A stretch of DNA of 64,000 nt from Streptomyces sp. NBC_01241 (lineage in GTDB: Bacteria > Actinomycetota > Actinomycetes > Streptomycetales > Streptomycetaceae), in contig NZ_CP108494.1 of the NCBI RefSeq assembly GCF_041435435.1, forward strand, positions 2,266,501-2,330,500, given 5' to 3'. Within the stretch, counting starts at the first letter, position 1. Every line of letters starts with the position of its first letter. Of the stretch, positions 17,853 through 26,583 are shown piece after piece. The notes below the pieces were generated by a model that was not told where the DNA came from, did not search any database, and saw nothing but the letters and a program-made list of their open reading frames with translations. Made by a program: the position numbers and the translations under genes.

Positions 17853-18712
17853 GCACGGATGTCTCCGGCTCGGTCGGCGGTCCGTCCGCCGACCGGCCGG
17901 GCCGCACTGCCCCTGTCGCCGCTCCCGTCACTGGATTCTCGGGAGCCTCTTCGGCGTGGCTGAAGGGGCTCGGCGGGCTGCGCAACACGGTCCGCCAGGA
18001 GCTGGTCGCGCGCCAGCTCGACGAGCAGATCGCCGCCCGCTTCCCGGTCGGGCAGCGGCTGCGCGTCCTCGATGTCGGCATGGGCCAGGGCACCCAGGCG
18101 CTGCGTCTGGCCAGGGCCGGGCACTCCGTGACGGGCCTGGAGTCCGACGCGGAGATGCTGCGGGTGGCCCGTGAGTCGCTCGGCGCCGAGCCCGCGGGCA
18201 TCCGCGAGCGGGTCCGGCTGATCGAGGGCAACGGCCTGGACACGGGGGTGCACTTCCTGCCCGGCAGCTTCGACGTCGTGCTCTGCCACGGTGTGCTGAT
18301 GTATGTCCGGGAGCCGGACGCGATGGTGGCCGGTCTGGCCCGGATGCTGGCCCCGGGCGGGCTGCTCTCGCTGCTCGTACGGAACGCCGACGCGCTGGCG
18401 ATGCGGCCCGGGACGGCCGGGGACTGGGACGCGACGTCGGCCGCCTTCGACACGGACACGTACACGAACCGGCTGGGCCTCACGGTGCGGGCCGACCGGC
18501 TGGACGCCCTGACGGCCACGCTCGCCGGGATCGCGGCGCCCCTGCACGCCTGGTACGGGGTGCGCGTCTTCACGGACAACGTGAGCAACGACGTGGAACT
18601 GCCGGCCGCCTCCGAACTGGAACGACTGCTGGCCGCGGAGGACCGGGCCGGGCGGACTGATCCGTACCGCCGGGTGGCCGCCCTGCTGCATCTGTGCGGG
18701 GTGCGGGGCTAG
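17849..18712 (+). CDS. Class I SAM-dependent methyltransferase with apparent CTG start
   Basis: A 287-residue protein if it starts at CTG 17849. SAM motif I is VLDVGMGQGTQALRLA, the acidic motif II follows about 20 residues later (GLESDAEM), and LCHGVLMYV is a motif IV-like segment; it resembles SmtA/CmoM-type enzymes. The first ATG in frame (18080) falls inside motif I, and I find no ATG, GTG or TTG between the upstream gene's stop and that ATG. CTG at 17849 overlaps that stop (CTGA), follows GGAGAG at about 7 nt, and gives an LSTDVSGS N-terminus plus a basic helical region that such enzymes need before motif I. Substrate unknown. Confidence 0.85.
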   Translation: MSTDVSGSVGGPSADRPGRTAPVAAPVTGFSGASSAWLKGLGGLRNTVRQELVARQLDEQIAARFPVGQRLRVLDVGMGQGTQALRLARAGHSVTGLESDAEMLRVARESLGAEPAGIRERVRLIEGNGLDTGVHFLPGSFDVVLCHGVLMYVREPDAMVAGLARMLAPGGLLSLLVRNADALAMRPGTAGDWDATSAAFDTDTYTNRLGLTVRADRLDALTATLAGIAAPLHAWYGVRVFTDNVSNDVELPAASELERLLAAEDRAGRTDPYRRVAALLHLCGVRG

Positions 18713-18808
18713 GAGGCTGCTGAAGATCTCGGCCGGAGCCGTCCGGCGGCTTACCCGATCGGCCGCATCCAGCGGGCCACCGGATGCCGCGAAAGCAACA
18801 ATCCGGAC

Positions 18809-19885
18809 ATGGATGCATTCCACTCCCCCAGCCACATACGCCGGCTGCTGCTGCCTCTGACCGCGGGTTTCTGTGCGGTCGCCCTGGTGAGCGGCTGTTC
18901 GGGCGCGGCCCCCGCTTCGCCCAAGACCGGCCCCACCGCGTCGCCCTCCACCGCCCAGGCCGCGGGCGATCTGCAGAGCGAATACCAGGCCGTGATCAAG
19001 AACGTGCTGCCGTCGGTCGTTCAGATCGAGACCTCCAGCGGTCTGGGCTCCGGTGTCGTCTACGACGCCAAGGGCCATATCGTCACCAACGCTCATGTGG
19101 TCGGCAGTGACACGACGTTCAAGGTCACCGTCGCCACCGGCGAGAAGGTGCTGAAGGCCTCGCTGGTCGCCTCCTATCCGGAACAGGATCTGGCCGTCCT
19201 CAAGCTCGACACCCCCCCGGACGGGCTGAAGCCCGCGAAGTTCGGCAACTCGGAAAAGGTCGAGGTGGGACAGATCGTGCTGGCGATGGGCTCGCCGCTC
19301 GGACTGTCCTCCAGCGTCACCCAGGGCATCGTCTCGGCGCTCGGCCGGACCGTCAGCGAGAGCCAGGCGGGCGGCGGCACGGGCGCGACGATCGCGAACA
19401 TGGTGCAGACCTCGGCGGCGATCAACCCGGGCAACAGCGGCGGTGCGCTGGTCAACCTGGACAGCGAGGTGATCGGTATCCCGACGCTGGCGGCGATCGA
19501 CACGCAGATGGGTGACACAGCGGCGCCCGGCATCGGGTTCGCGATCCCCGTCTCGATAGTGAAGACAATCGCCGATCAGATCATCAAGAGCGGCAAGGTC
19601 ACGGACTCGGGCCGGGCGGCGCTGAACATCACCGGGCGCACGGTCGTCGACCAGAACTACCAGCCGGCCGGGGTGGCGCTGGTCAGCGTGACGAAGGGCG
19701 GTGCCGCACAGAAGGCGGGGCTGCGGGCCGGCGACATCATCACCAGGATCGGCGATCAGCCGGTCACGACGATCACGTCCCTGTCGGAGGCGCTGGCCTC
19801 GGACAAGCCCGGCCAGAAGGTCACTGTGACGTATCTGCGCAATGGGGCGGAGAAGACGGTGCAGGTAACCCTGAGTGAGATCTAG
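18809..19885 (+). CDS. HtrA/DegP-like serine protease lipoprotein with PDZ domain
   Basis: A 358-residue S1C-family protease. The N-terminus is a lipoprotein signal with lipobox LVSGC (Cys30), then a Ser/Pro-rich spacer. The trypsin-like domain holds the triad His96 (IVTNAHVVG), Asp127 (EQDLAVL) and Ser210 (NPGNSGGAL). One PDZ domain occupies about 265-355 (AGLRAGDIITRIGDQPV). It probably degrades or refolds damaged proteins at the outer membrane face. There is no Shine-Dalgarno; an AACAAT box 6 nt before the ATG suggests a leaderless message. A terminator-like hairpin follows. Confidence 0.95.
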   Translation: MDAFHSPSHIRRLLLPLTAGFCAVALVSGCSGAAPASPKTGPTASPSTAQAAGDLQSEYQAVIKNVLPSVVQIETSSGLGSGVVYDAKGHIVTNAHVVGSDTTFKVTVATGEKVLKASLVASYPEQDLAVLKLDTPPDGLKPAKFGNSEKVEVGQIVLAMGSPLGLSSSVTQGIVSALGRTVSESQAGGGTGATIANMVQTSAAINPGNSGGALVNLDSEVIGIPTLAAIDTQMGDTAAPGIGFAIPVSIVKTIADQIIKSGKVTDSGRAALNITGRTVVDQNYQPAGVALVSVTKGGAAQKAGLRAGDIITRIGDQPVTTITSLSEALASDKPGQKVTVTYLRNGAEKTVQVTLSEI

Positions 19886-19941
19886 GGTGAGATTCCGGGT
19901 GAGGTCCGGGGTCCGTCCGGCCCTGATCCGCCGGACAGTCC

Positions 19942-19980
19942 CAGGGCCGTGGCCGGCGACGGTTACCGGTCACGGCCCTG
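19942..19980 (+). terminator. Hairpin after the HtrA-like gene
   Basis: A 10-bp stem (CAGGGCCGTG with CACGGCCCTG) extended by a CCGG/CCGG inner pairing, 57 bp past the stop. Confidence 0.7.
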
Positions 19981-20175
19981 CTTCCTGCCCGTACGGGCGA
20001 AGGCATCGGCGTACGGGCCGGGGCCTCAGCCGCACGGGCCCTGTGCCCGGACCCTGAGCCCGTACCGCTGACGCGCGCATGGACAGGGGTATCAGCCCTC
20101 GCCCGGCCCGTGCGGGGACACCGGTGCGGGGACGTGGAGATCAGCCCTCGTCCGACGCGTGCAGGAACGCGGAAT

Positions 20176-20385
20176 TCAGGCCTCGTCGGCCTGAAGGCTC
20201 ATCGGGCCGTAGATCTTGGTCGTGTCCTCGAAGAGCGTCACCTGGTCCGCCCCGCCGTCGAGGAGTTCCTTCCAGTACTCGCCGATCCAGGACTCCGCGT
20301 CACCCTGTGTAGTGAATTCCTCCGGCTGCAGGGCCGGCTCCGTCTCCGTACCGTCGGACTTCTCGAACCGCCACGTCCATGCCAT
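20176..20385 (-). CDS. Small conserved hypothetical protein (69 aa)
   Basis: A 69-residue acidic protein starting MAWTWRFEKSDG, with a mixed alpha/beta pattern and a central GDAESWIGEYWKELL helix. No signal peptide or membrane segment. Proteins with this MAWTWRYE-type opening are common in Streptomyces but uncharacterised. The ATG has GGAGG in front (CCTCC at 20391-20395). The stretch beyond the stop repeats the gene's 3'-end sequence in degenerate form (TCA-plus-CCTCG blocks at 20092 and 20141), perhaps small duplications. Confidence 0.8.
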   Translation of the reverse strand: MAWTWRFEKSDGTETEPALQPEEFTTQGDAESWIGEYWKELLDGGADQVTLFEDTTKIYGPMSLQADEA

Positions 20386-20513
20386 GTCCGCCTCCTGGGT
20401 CGCTTCGCTGTCCGCAGCCTAGTGCCTACGGCCAGTGCCGGTACGGGCCCTGCGCCTGCCCGGACGCCCCCCAAGTCGCGCACCGGTTGCGCGGACGCGG
20501 GAGGATCGGAGGC

Positions 20514-21716
20514 GTGGAACTGACTCTGCTCGGCACCGGAGCCCCCGACGGGCTGCCGCGCCCCGAATGTCCCTGCGCCGCCTGCGCCGCCGCCCGCGGA
20601 ACGGCCTCGCGGGCCGCGACCGCGTTGCTGGTGGACGACGCGCTGCTGCTCGATCTCACCCCGGGCGCCGTATTCGCCGCGGCCCGCGCGGGGCACTCGC
20701 TCACCGGCGTACGGCAGGTGCTGCTCACCCATCCGCACGACGGGCCCGCCGTGGAGCTGCCCCCCGGGCTGCCTTCGGCGGGGCGCGTACCGGACGGCCA
20801 GGAGCTGACCCTGATCAGCGGGCACCGGGTGCGGGCGGTGGCGATGGACGCGCCGGGCACGGGCTACGAGGTGACCTCGCCGGAGGGCGTACACCTGCTC
20901 TACCTGCCGCCGGGTGCCGCGCCCTCCGGTCTCGCGGACCGGGCACCGCGGCCGTACGACATGGTGGTCGGCGACGTGGTCGGGCGGCCGGACGCGGTGG
21001 CGCGGCTGCGGGCCGTCGAGGCGATCGGACCCACCACCGAGATCATCGCCGTCCACCTGGACCATGACGCACCGCCCGCCGCCGAGCTGGGCCGGCGGCT
21101 CGCGGCGGCCGGCGCGCGGACCGTGCCGGACGGGACGACGCTGGTGGTGGGCGAGTACCGCGCGGTGCCGGAGGTACCCCGGCGCACGCTGGTGACGGGC
21201 GGTGCCAGGTCGGGGAAGTCGGTGGAGGCCGAGCGGCGCCTGGAGACGTTCCCCGAGGTGGTGTACGTGGCGACCGGTGGCGGCAGGGAAGAGGACGCGG
21301 AGTGGGCGGCCAGGATCGGGCTGCACCGGGAGCGCAGGCCCGCCGCCTGGCGCACCGAGGAGACCTGTGAGCTGGTGGAGCTGCTGGAGTCGGACGGGCC
21401 CGCGCTGCTGATCGACTGTCTGTCGCTGTGGCTGACGGACGCGATGGACCGGGTGCACGCCTGGGACGACGCGGCGTGGGCGGGCGGCGGCGAGAGCGCG
21501 CTGCGCGAGCGGACCGCCGAGCTGGTCGCCGCGGTGCGCGGGACGCGGCGCACGATCGTCGCCGTGACCAACGAGACCGGCTCGGGCGTGGTTCCCGCGA
21601 CGGCTGCCGGGCGACGGTTCCGGGACGAACTGGGCCGGTTGAACACCGCGTTCGCCGACGAGTGCGAACGGGTGCTGCTGGTGGTGGCCGGACAGGTGCT
21701 GACGCTGCGCGGCTGA
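20514..21716 (+). CDS. cobU: Cobinamide kinase/guanylyltransferase with N-terminal metallo-hydrolase-like domain
   Basis: A 400-residue fusion. Residues 225-400 are CobU, which phosphorylates adenosylcobinamide and attaches GMP in the nucleotide-loop pathway of cobalamin: P-loop TGGARSGKS (about 228-236), YVATGG and LLIDCLSLWLTD. Residues 1-215 resemble a metallo-beta-lactamase-fold hydrolase of the PhnP type (LLGTGAPDGLPRPECPCAAC, then LLTHPHDGP), but the HxHxDH metal site is degenerate, so this half may bind rather than hydrolyse. GTG 20514 follows GGAGG and is where the MBL domain begins. It lies upstream of cobT and cobS, which complete the pathway. Confidence 0.93.
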   Translation: MELTLLGTGAPDGLPRPECPCAACAAARGTASRAATALLVDDALLLDLTPGAVFAAARAGHSLTGVRQVLLTHPHDGPAVELPPGLPSAGRVPDGQELTLISGHRVRAVAMDAPGTGYEVTSPEGVHLLYLPPGAAPSGLADRAPRPYDMVVGDVVGRPDAVARLRAVEAIGPTTEIIAVHLDHDAPPAAELGRRLAAAGARTVPDGTTLVVGEYRAVPEVPRRTLVTGGARSGKSVEAERRLETFPEVVYVATGGGREEDAEWAARIGLHRERRPAAWRTEETCELVELLESDGPALLIDCLSLWLTDAMDRVHAWDDAAWAGGGESALRERTAELVAAVRGTRRTIVAVTNETGSGVVPATAAGRRFRDELGRLNTAFADECERVLLVVAGQVLTLRG

Positions 21717-21724
21717 CCGGTCCT

Positions 21725-21789
21725 CGCGAACGACGGCGCGGGAACGACGACGCGGGAACGACGACGCGGGAACGACGACGCGGGAACGG
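21725..21789. repeat. 14-bp tandem repeat (GCGGGAACGACGAC)
   Basis: Three perfect consecutive copies of a 14-bp unit (21738-21779) plus partial copies on each side fill the gap between cobU and the methyltransferase gene. The unit length is not a multiple of three and no start lies within, so it is non-coding. Such arrays often vary in copy number between strains. Confidence 0.9.
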
Positions 21790-21829
21790 AACACGGCAGG
21801 AACGCGATGCGGGATCAGGAGGAGCGGGC

Positions 21830-22669
21830 ATGGCACGCAGGCGACCGATGTTGAGCGGGGTTCCCGAGACCCTGCTGTGGACGCTCTACAACCGGGCGTA
21901 CGAGGCGGGGCAGCGCTATCCGGTGCTGGACGATCCCATGGCGCTCCGGCTGATGGAGGATCTGGACTACCCCTTCGAGGAGCGGCTCGGGCAGCCGAAC
22001 GCGTTCCATTCGCAGGCTCAGGGGCTGCGCTCGCGCTGCTTCGACGTGGCCGTGCAGGAGTATCTCGCCGACCGTCCGCAGGCCACCGTGGTCGCGCTCG
22101 GCGACGGCCTGGAGACCGGTTTCTGGCGGGTCGACAACGGCCGGCTGAACTGGCTGAGCGTGGAACTTCCGGAGGTCGCCGAGCTGCGGCGGGCACTCCT
22201 GCCCGCCTCCGGGCGGCTGCGCACCCTGTCCTGTTCGGCGACCGATCTGTCCTGGCTGGACGAGATCGAGGACCCGGAGGACCGCGGCGTGGTCGTCACA
22301 GCGCAGGGGCTGCTGATGTACCTGCCCCCCGCGGAGGTACGGAGGATCCTGGCGGCCTGCGCCGAACGGCTGCCCGGCGGCGTCCTCATCCTGGACACGA
22401 TGGCGCGCTGGCTGGCCAGGGGCACAATGGCCGGCACGTCGAAGGCCGGCGGGATGACCATTCCGCCGATGCGCTGGGCGATGAACCCCGGCGAGCGGCA
22501 CAAGCTGCGCACCGCGCACCCGGCGATCACCGAGGTGCGGGCGCTCCGGCTGCCGCGCGGGCGGGGTGCGATGGGCGAGCTGATCCGGCTCCAGTCGCTG
22601 CTGCCGGGGCTGCGGACCCTGACGCCCGCGATGACGCAGCTGCGGTTCGGGTACGGATCCCCGCACTGA
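21830..22669 (+). CDS. PPM1/LCMT-type SAM-dependent methyltransferase
   Basis: A 279-residue protein of the leucine carboxyl methyltransferase-like family (often annotated as S-adenosyl-L-methionine-dependent O-methyltransferase). Visible features are the N-terminal arginine cluster, DDPMALRLM, the SAM-binding VVALGDGLETGFWRVD with the acidic WLSVELPEV segment, and VVVTAQGLLMYLPP. The ATG follows AGGAGGAG at 6-7 nt. It lies between cobU and cobT on the same strand; nothing in cobalamin synthesis requires it, so a link to the pathway is unproven. Substrate unknown. Confidence 0.88.
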   Translation: MARRRPMLSGVPETLLWTLYNRAYEAGQRYPVLDDPMALRLMEDLDYPFEERLGQPNAFHSQAQGLRSRCFDVAVQEYLADRPQATVVALGDGLETGFWRVDNGRLNWLSVELPEVAELRRALLPASGRLRTLSCSATDLSWLDEIEDPEDRGVVVTAQGLLMYLPPAEVRRILAACAERLPGGVLILDTMARWLARGTMAGTSKAGGMTIPPMRWAMNPGERHKLRTAHPAITEVRALRLPRGRGAMGELIRLQSLLPGLRTLTPAMTQLRFGYGSPH

Positions 22670-22764
22670 CCGGGTGTCAGAAACGCTGCGGGTACTGTTC
22701 CGCAGTGAGCCCGCCGCCGGGCTCGCCGGCCCATTCCACGTATCGACCCGCGAGGCAGACCCCC

Positions 22765-23877
22765 GTGAATCTGGACGACTTCTCCGACCTGATCGAACGC
22801 CCCGACGGCGGCGTGCGGCGCGACGCCGAGGAACGCCGGGAGCGCCTGGTCGTTCCTCCGGGCGCCCTCGGCCGCCTGGACGAGCTGGGCGAATGGCTCT
22901 CGGCCGCTCAGCAGTCCGTACCGGTCAAGGCGATCACGCAGCCGCGCGTGGTGCTTTTCGCCGGTGATCACGGGGTTGCCGAACTGGGGGTTTCCGGGCG
23001 CGCACCCGGGAGCGCGTACGAGCTGGTGCGGGCCACGCTGGACGGCGCGACTCCGCTCTCCGTGCTGGCCCGTCAGTTCTCCGTACCGGTACGGATCGTC
23101 GACGCCGGACTGGACTGCGACCCGGAGCTGCTGCCGGAGCCGGTGGTACGTCACCGGGTGCGGCGCGGCAGTGGCCGGATCGACATCGAGGACGCGCTGA
23201 CGGCCGAGGAGGCCGAGCAGGCGGTACGCCTGGGGATGGCGATCGCCGACGAGGAGGCCGACTCGGGCACCGATCTGGTGGTGCTCGGCGATCTGAGCGT
23301 CGGCGGTACGACGGCCGCGGCCACGCTGATCGCGGCGCTGTGCGGCACCGACGCGTCGGTGGTGACCGGGCGCGGTGGCGGGGGGATCGACGATCTGGCG
23401 TGGATGCGCAAGTGTGCGGCGATCCGGGACGCGCTGCGCCGGGCCCGGCCGGTCCTCGGTGATCAGCTGGAGCTGCTGGCCACGGTGGGCGGCGCGGATC
23501 TGGCGGCGACGACGGGGTTCCTGCTGCAGTGCGCGGTGCGCAGGCTGCCGGTGATCCTGGACGGCGTGGTCTCGGCGGCCTGTGCGCTGGTGGGTCAGCG
23601 CGCGGCCTTCCGGGCGCCGGACTGGTGGCTGGCGGGACAGGCGAGCGGCGAACCGGCGCAGGCCAAGGCACTGGACCGGATGGCACTCAACCCCTTGCTG
23701 GACCACGGCGTCATCGTGGGAGAAGGAAGTGGGGCATTGCTCGCGCTTCCGCTCGTTCGGGCCGCTGCCGCGCTGGCGGCGGAGCTGCCGGAGCGCCCAC
23801 CCCTCGTCGACGGGAAGGACGACGTCGGCGAACCGGCCGAGGACGGCGACGCGGACGGCGACGCGACCGACGGCTGA
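22765..23877 (+). CDS. cobT: Nicotinate-nucleotide--dimethylbenzimidazole phosphoribosyltransferase
   Basis: A 370-residue enzyme that makes alpha-ribazole phosphate, the lower-ligand precursor of cobalamin. Family motifs are present: PRVVLFAGDHGVAELGVS, LGDLSVGGTTAAATL, GRGGGGIDD, the late ATVGGADLAATTGFLL and a GEGSGALLALPLV tail containing the catalytic Glu. A 25-residue acidic Asp/Gly extension ends the protein. GTG 22765 is chosen because homology starts at about residue 2; a weak GAGG lies upstream. An in-frame GTG near 22705 would add 20 Pro-rich residues and is less likely. Confidence 0.94.
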   Translation: MNLDDFSDLIERPDGGVRRDAEERRERLVVPPGALGRLDELGEWLSAAQQSVPVKAITQPRVVLFAGDHGVAELGVSGRAPGSAYELVRATLDGATPLSVLARQFSVPVRIVDAGLDCDPELLPEPVVRHRVRRGSGRIDIEDALTAEEAEQAVRLGMAIADEEADSGTDLVVLGDLSVGGTTAAATLIAALCGTDASVVTGRGGGGIDDLAWMRKCAAIRDALRRARPVLGDQLELLATVGGADLAATTGFLLQCAVRRLPVILDGVVSAACALVGQRAAFRAPDWWLAGQASGEPAQAKALDRMALNPLLDHGVIVGEGSGALLALPLVRAAAALAAELPERPPLVDGKDDVGEPAEDGDADGDATDG

Positions 23878-23948
23878 CGGACCCGGCACGACTGCGGCCC
23901 GCCGGACATCGGCCGCAGCACGGCCCCCTCATGGGGCGCGATGCACCA

Positions 23949-23954
23949 TATGAT
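23949..23954 (+). promoter_or_regulatory. Putative -10 element (TATGAT)
   Basis: A near-consensus -10 hexamer 8 nt before the ATG at 23963, in the most A+T-rich patch of the spacer. It suggests a leaderless message. No clear -35 is visible. Confidence 0.5.
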
Positions 23955-23962
23955 CGCTTTTT

Positions 23963-25852
23963 ATGGGAGAGGTCCGATTGGCCACCGAGGAATCCGGGCG
24001 GGGCGGCACCCGGGCACCGAGCACCGCCCGGTCACGCCGTTGTGCCGCGTTCGCCATCTGGTACCTGCGTGTCGTGTCGTTCATCAATTTCCTGAGTGCC
24101 GTCTGGGTCACTCTCGGCAACGACCTGCGCCGCCACAACACCGCGAACTACTTCACCCCGTACCTGCTCACCGCGGGCTTCTCCTCCGGGGTGGTCGCGC
24201 TCTTCCTCGCGATCACCATGCGCCGCCGCAAGCGGGCCGCCTGGATCGTGAACATGGCGGTGAGCAGTCTGCTGCTGCTGCTCTTCGTCCTGGTGATCCC
24301 GTTCCCGGAGGTCCGGCAGTACCCGCAGAACTGGATCTCGCTGACACTGACCGCCGCCTTCGTCCTGGCGCTGGCTCTCGGCCGGCGTGAGTTCTACGCG
24401 AAGGGCGACCGGTCCAATCCGAAGCTGGCCGCGGTCGTCGCGGTCGGCGGGCTGCTGGCCACCTCGCTGATCGCCGCGGGCCTGGTCACCCTCACCAACA
24501 CCGCGCACGACGAATTCCGCTCGACCTTCCTGGACCGCTGGCGCTACGGCACCCTGCGGCTGATCTCGATCACCGACAACGACACCAACTACCCCGGGAT
24601 CACCACGCCGGGCTGGGTCAACGTCAGCATCAACATCCTCTCCACCCTGCTGCTGATCGCCGTCGTGTACGCGGCGTTCCGGGCCCGCCGGGCCGTCGAC
24701 CCGATCACCCCCGAGGACGAGGCCCGGCTGCGCGTGCTGCTCGACAAGCACGGTGAGCGGGACTCGCTCGGCTACTTCGCGCTGCGCCGGGAGAAGAGCG
24801 TCATCTGGTCGCCGACCGGGAAGGCCGCCGTCGCCTATCGGGTGGTCGGCGGGGTCTCCCTCGCCTCCGGTGATCCCATCGGCGACCCGGAGGCGTGGCC
24901 CGGGGCGATCGAGCCGTGGCTGGCCGAGGCCCGCGAGCACGGCTGGATCCCGGCGGCGATGGGGGTGAGCGAGGAGGGCGGCACCGTCTACGCGCGGCAC
25001 GGCCTCGACGCCCTGGAGCTGGGCGACGAGGCGATCGTGGAGACCGCCGACTTCACCCTCGAAGGACGGGCGATGCGGACCGTCCGCCAGGCGTACAACC
25101 GGATCAGGCGCGCCGGGTACGAGGTGACCGTGCGCCGGCACGCCGACATTCCGGACGACGAGATGGCCGAACTGGTGCGGTGCGCCGACGACTGGCGCGA
25201 CGGGGCGACCGAGCGCGGCTTCTCCATGGCGCTGGGCCGGCTCGGCGACCCGGCCGACGGCCAGTGCGTGATGCTCGAATGCCGCAATGCGCCCACCGGG
25301 AAGACCGGTGCGCCCGCCGAAGAGGGCGCCGTGACCGCCGAGAGCGGTGCCGAGGTCGCCGGAACAGGAAGCACCCCTGTCGCGAAGGGCACCGCGCCGG
25401 GCGAGTTGCGCGCCGTACTCAGCTTTGTGCCGTGGGGGCCCAACGGCCTCTCGCTGGACCTGATGCGCCGTGACCGCGACTCCGAGAACGGCCTCATGGA
25501 GTTCATGGTCATCGAACTCCTGCAGCGCGCCGAGGAGATCGGGATCACCCAGGTCTCGCTGAACTTCGCGATGTTCCGGTCCGTCTTCGAGCGGGGTTCA
25601 CGGCTCGGCGCCGGACCGGTGCTGAGGCTGTGGCGCTCCATGCTCAGTTTCTTCTCGCGCTGGTGGCAGATCGAGTCGCTCTACCGCGCCAACGCCAAGT
25701 ACCGGCCGATCTGGGAGCCACGCTTCATGCTCTTCGAGAAGAGCTCCGACCTGCTGCGCATCGGCCTCGCCGCGGGCCGCGCCGAAGGGTTCCTGGAGGC
25801 TCCCGGTCTGCCCAAGTGGCTGCACCGCTCGCAGCTCGGGGCCGGTGGATGA
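23963..25852 (+). CDS. DUF2156 / lysylphosphatidylglycerol synthase-like membrane protein
   Basis: A 629-residue protein with about six N-terminal transmembrane helices (residues 28-240) and a cytoplasmic C-terminal DUF2156 domain (about 260-610) related to MprF aminoacyl-tRNA:phosphatidylglycerol transferases. The last 200 residues contain the conserved SLNFAMFRSVFERG region. The helix count is well below full MprF flippase size. A low-complexity Gly/Ala/Glu/Thr insert (about residues 435-475) interrupts the catalytic domain. Start choice: ATG 23963 with a TATGAT box 8 nt upstream (leaderless), or TTG 23978 with GGGAGAGG 5 nt upstream; both are in frame. The stop overlaps the next ATG, so the two genes are coupled. 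Confidence 0.88.
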   Translation: MGEVRLATEESGRGGTRAPSTARSRRCAAFAIWYLRVVSFINFLSAVWVTLGNDLRRHNTANYFTPYLLTAGFSSGVVALFLAITMRRRKRAAWIVNMAVSSLLLLLFVLVIPFPEVRQYPQNWISLTLTAAFVLALALGRREFYAKGDRSNPKLAAVVAVGGLLATSLIAAGLVTLTNTAHDEFRSTFLDRWRYGTLRLISITDNDTNYPGITTPGWVNVSINILSTLLLIAVVYAAFRARRAVDPITPEDEARLRVLLDKHGERDSLGYFALRREKSVIWSPTGKAAVAYRVVGGVSLASGDPIGDPEAWPGAIEPWLAEAREHGWIPAAMGVSEEGGTVYARHGLDALELGDEAIVETADFTLEGRAMRTVRQAYNRIRRAGYEVTVRRHADIPDDEMAELVRCADDWRDGATERGFSMALGRLGDPADGQCVMLECRNAPTGKTGAPAEEGAVTAESGAEVAGTGSTPVAKGTAPGELRAVLSFVPWGPNGLSLDLMRRDRDSENGLMEFMVIELLQRAEEIGITQVSLNFAMFRSVFERGSRLGAGPVLRLWRSMLSFFSRWWQIESLYRANAKYRPIWEPRFMLFEKSSDLLRIGLAAGRAEGFLEAPGLPKWLHRSQLGAGG

Positions 25853-26583
25853 GTTTCGTACGCGTGCTGAGCGGGGCGGCCCGCCGCGAATGGGGTCCGC
25901 TCTTCACCACCGTACGCGCGGGGCTCACCGCCTCCTGGCTGCGGGCGGTCCCCCTGACACTCGCCGCGGTCTGTCTGACGGCGCTGCTCCACGCGGTGCA
26001 GAACCAGTCGTGGGGGGCCGGAGCGGTGCGCGCGCTCGGAGCGGTGCGGGCCGAGGATCCGTTGTGGCAGGCCCTGCTGCGTACCCCGTTGTCGCTGTTC
26101 GTCCCGGCGCCGGACCTGCCGGTTTGGGGGGCGCTGGTGCAGGTCCTGGTGGTGTTCGGGACAGCCGAGATCTGTCTGGGCCGGTGGCGCACGCTCCTCA
26201 TCGCGTACGTCGCGACGCTGGCCGGGACGCTGTGCGCGCGGATCGGTGTCGCGCTCGGCCCGGACGGGCTGTTCGGGCTGCCCGCCTCCGACGCGCGGAT
26301 CGTCGACACCGGCCCGTCGGCGGCGGTGGTCGGTCTCGCCGTCTACGTGTGCTGCCTCTACCGGGCCTGGTTCACCGGTGCGCTGGTGATCGCGGCCATG
26401 GTGGTCGAGGTGATCGCCGAGAACAACCTGGCCGGCAAGGAGCACCTGGCGGCGATCGCCGCGGTGCTTGTGCTGTGCGCCGTCACGGTCGGCCGGAACC
26501 GGCGCCGGTATGCGCGCCGCCGCGATCAGGGCTTGCGTCCGGGGGCCGGGACCCGGTCCGGCGCCCCGCCGATGAGGTCCTGA
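25849..26583 (+). CDS. Rhomboid-like membrane protein
   Basis: A 244-residue protein with about six transmembrane helices and a very basic C-terminal tail. The pattern recalls rhomboid intramembrane proteases: a TGPSAAVVGLAVYV helix stands where GxSG normally is, and EHLAAIAAVLV stands where the catalytic His helix is. The Ser and His are kept but the GxSG glycine after Ser is Ala, so activity is uncertain. It overlaps the DUF2156 gene by 4 bp (ATGA), suggesting the two proteins act together in the membrane. Its 3' end overlaps the convergent gene at 26526 by 58 bp. Confidence 0.82.
   Translation: MSFVRVLSGAARREWGPLFTTVRAGLTASWLRAVPLTLAAVCLTALLHAVQNQSWGAGAVRALGAVRAEDPLWQALLRTPLSLFVPAPDLPVWGALVQVLVVFGTAEICLGRWRTLLIAYVATLAGTLCARIGVALGPDGLFGLPASDARIVDTGPSAAVVGLAVYVCCLYRAWFTGALVIAAMVVEVIAENNLAGKEHLAAIAAVLVLCAVTVGRNRRRYARRRDQGLRPGAGTRSGAPPMRS

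Noticed and set aside
20080..20180. Mobile-element footprint from triplicated 3'-end sequence next to the 69-aa gene
   Set aside because: The copies are short and degenerate and lack terminal repeats or target duplications; chance GC-rich similarity is possible.
20386..20513. Cobalamin riboswitch before cobU
   Set aside because: The spacer is too short and shows no B12-box-like sequence.
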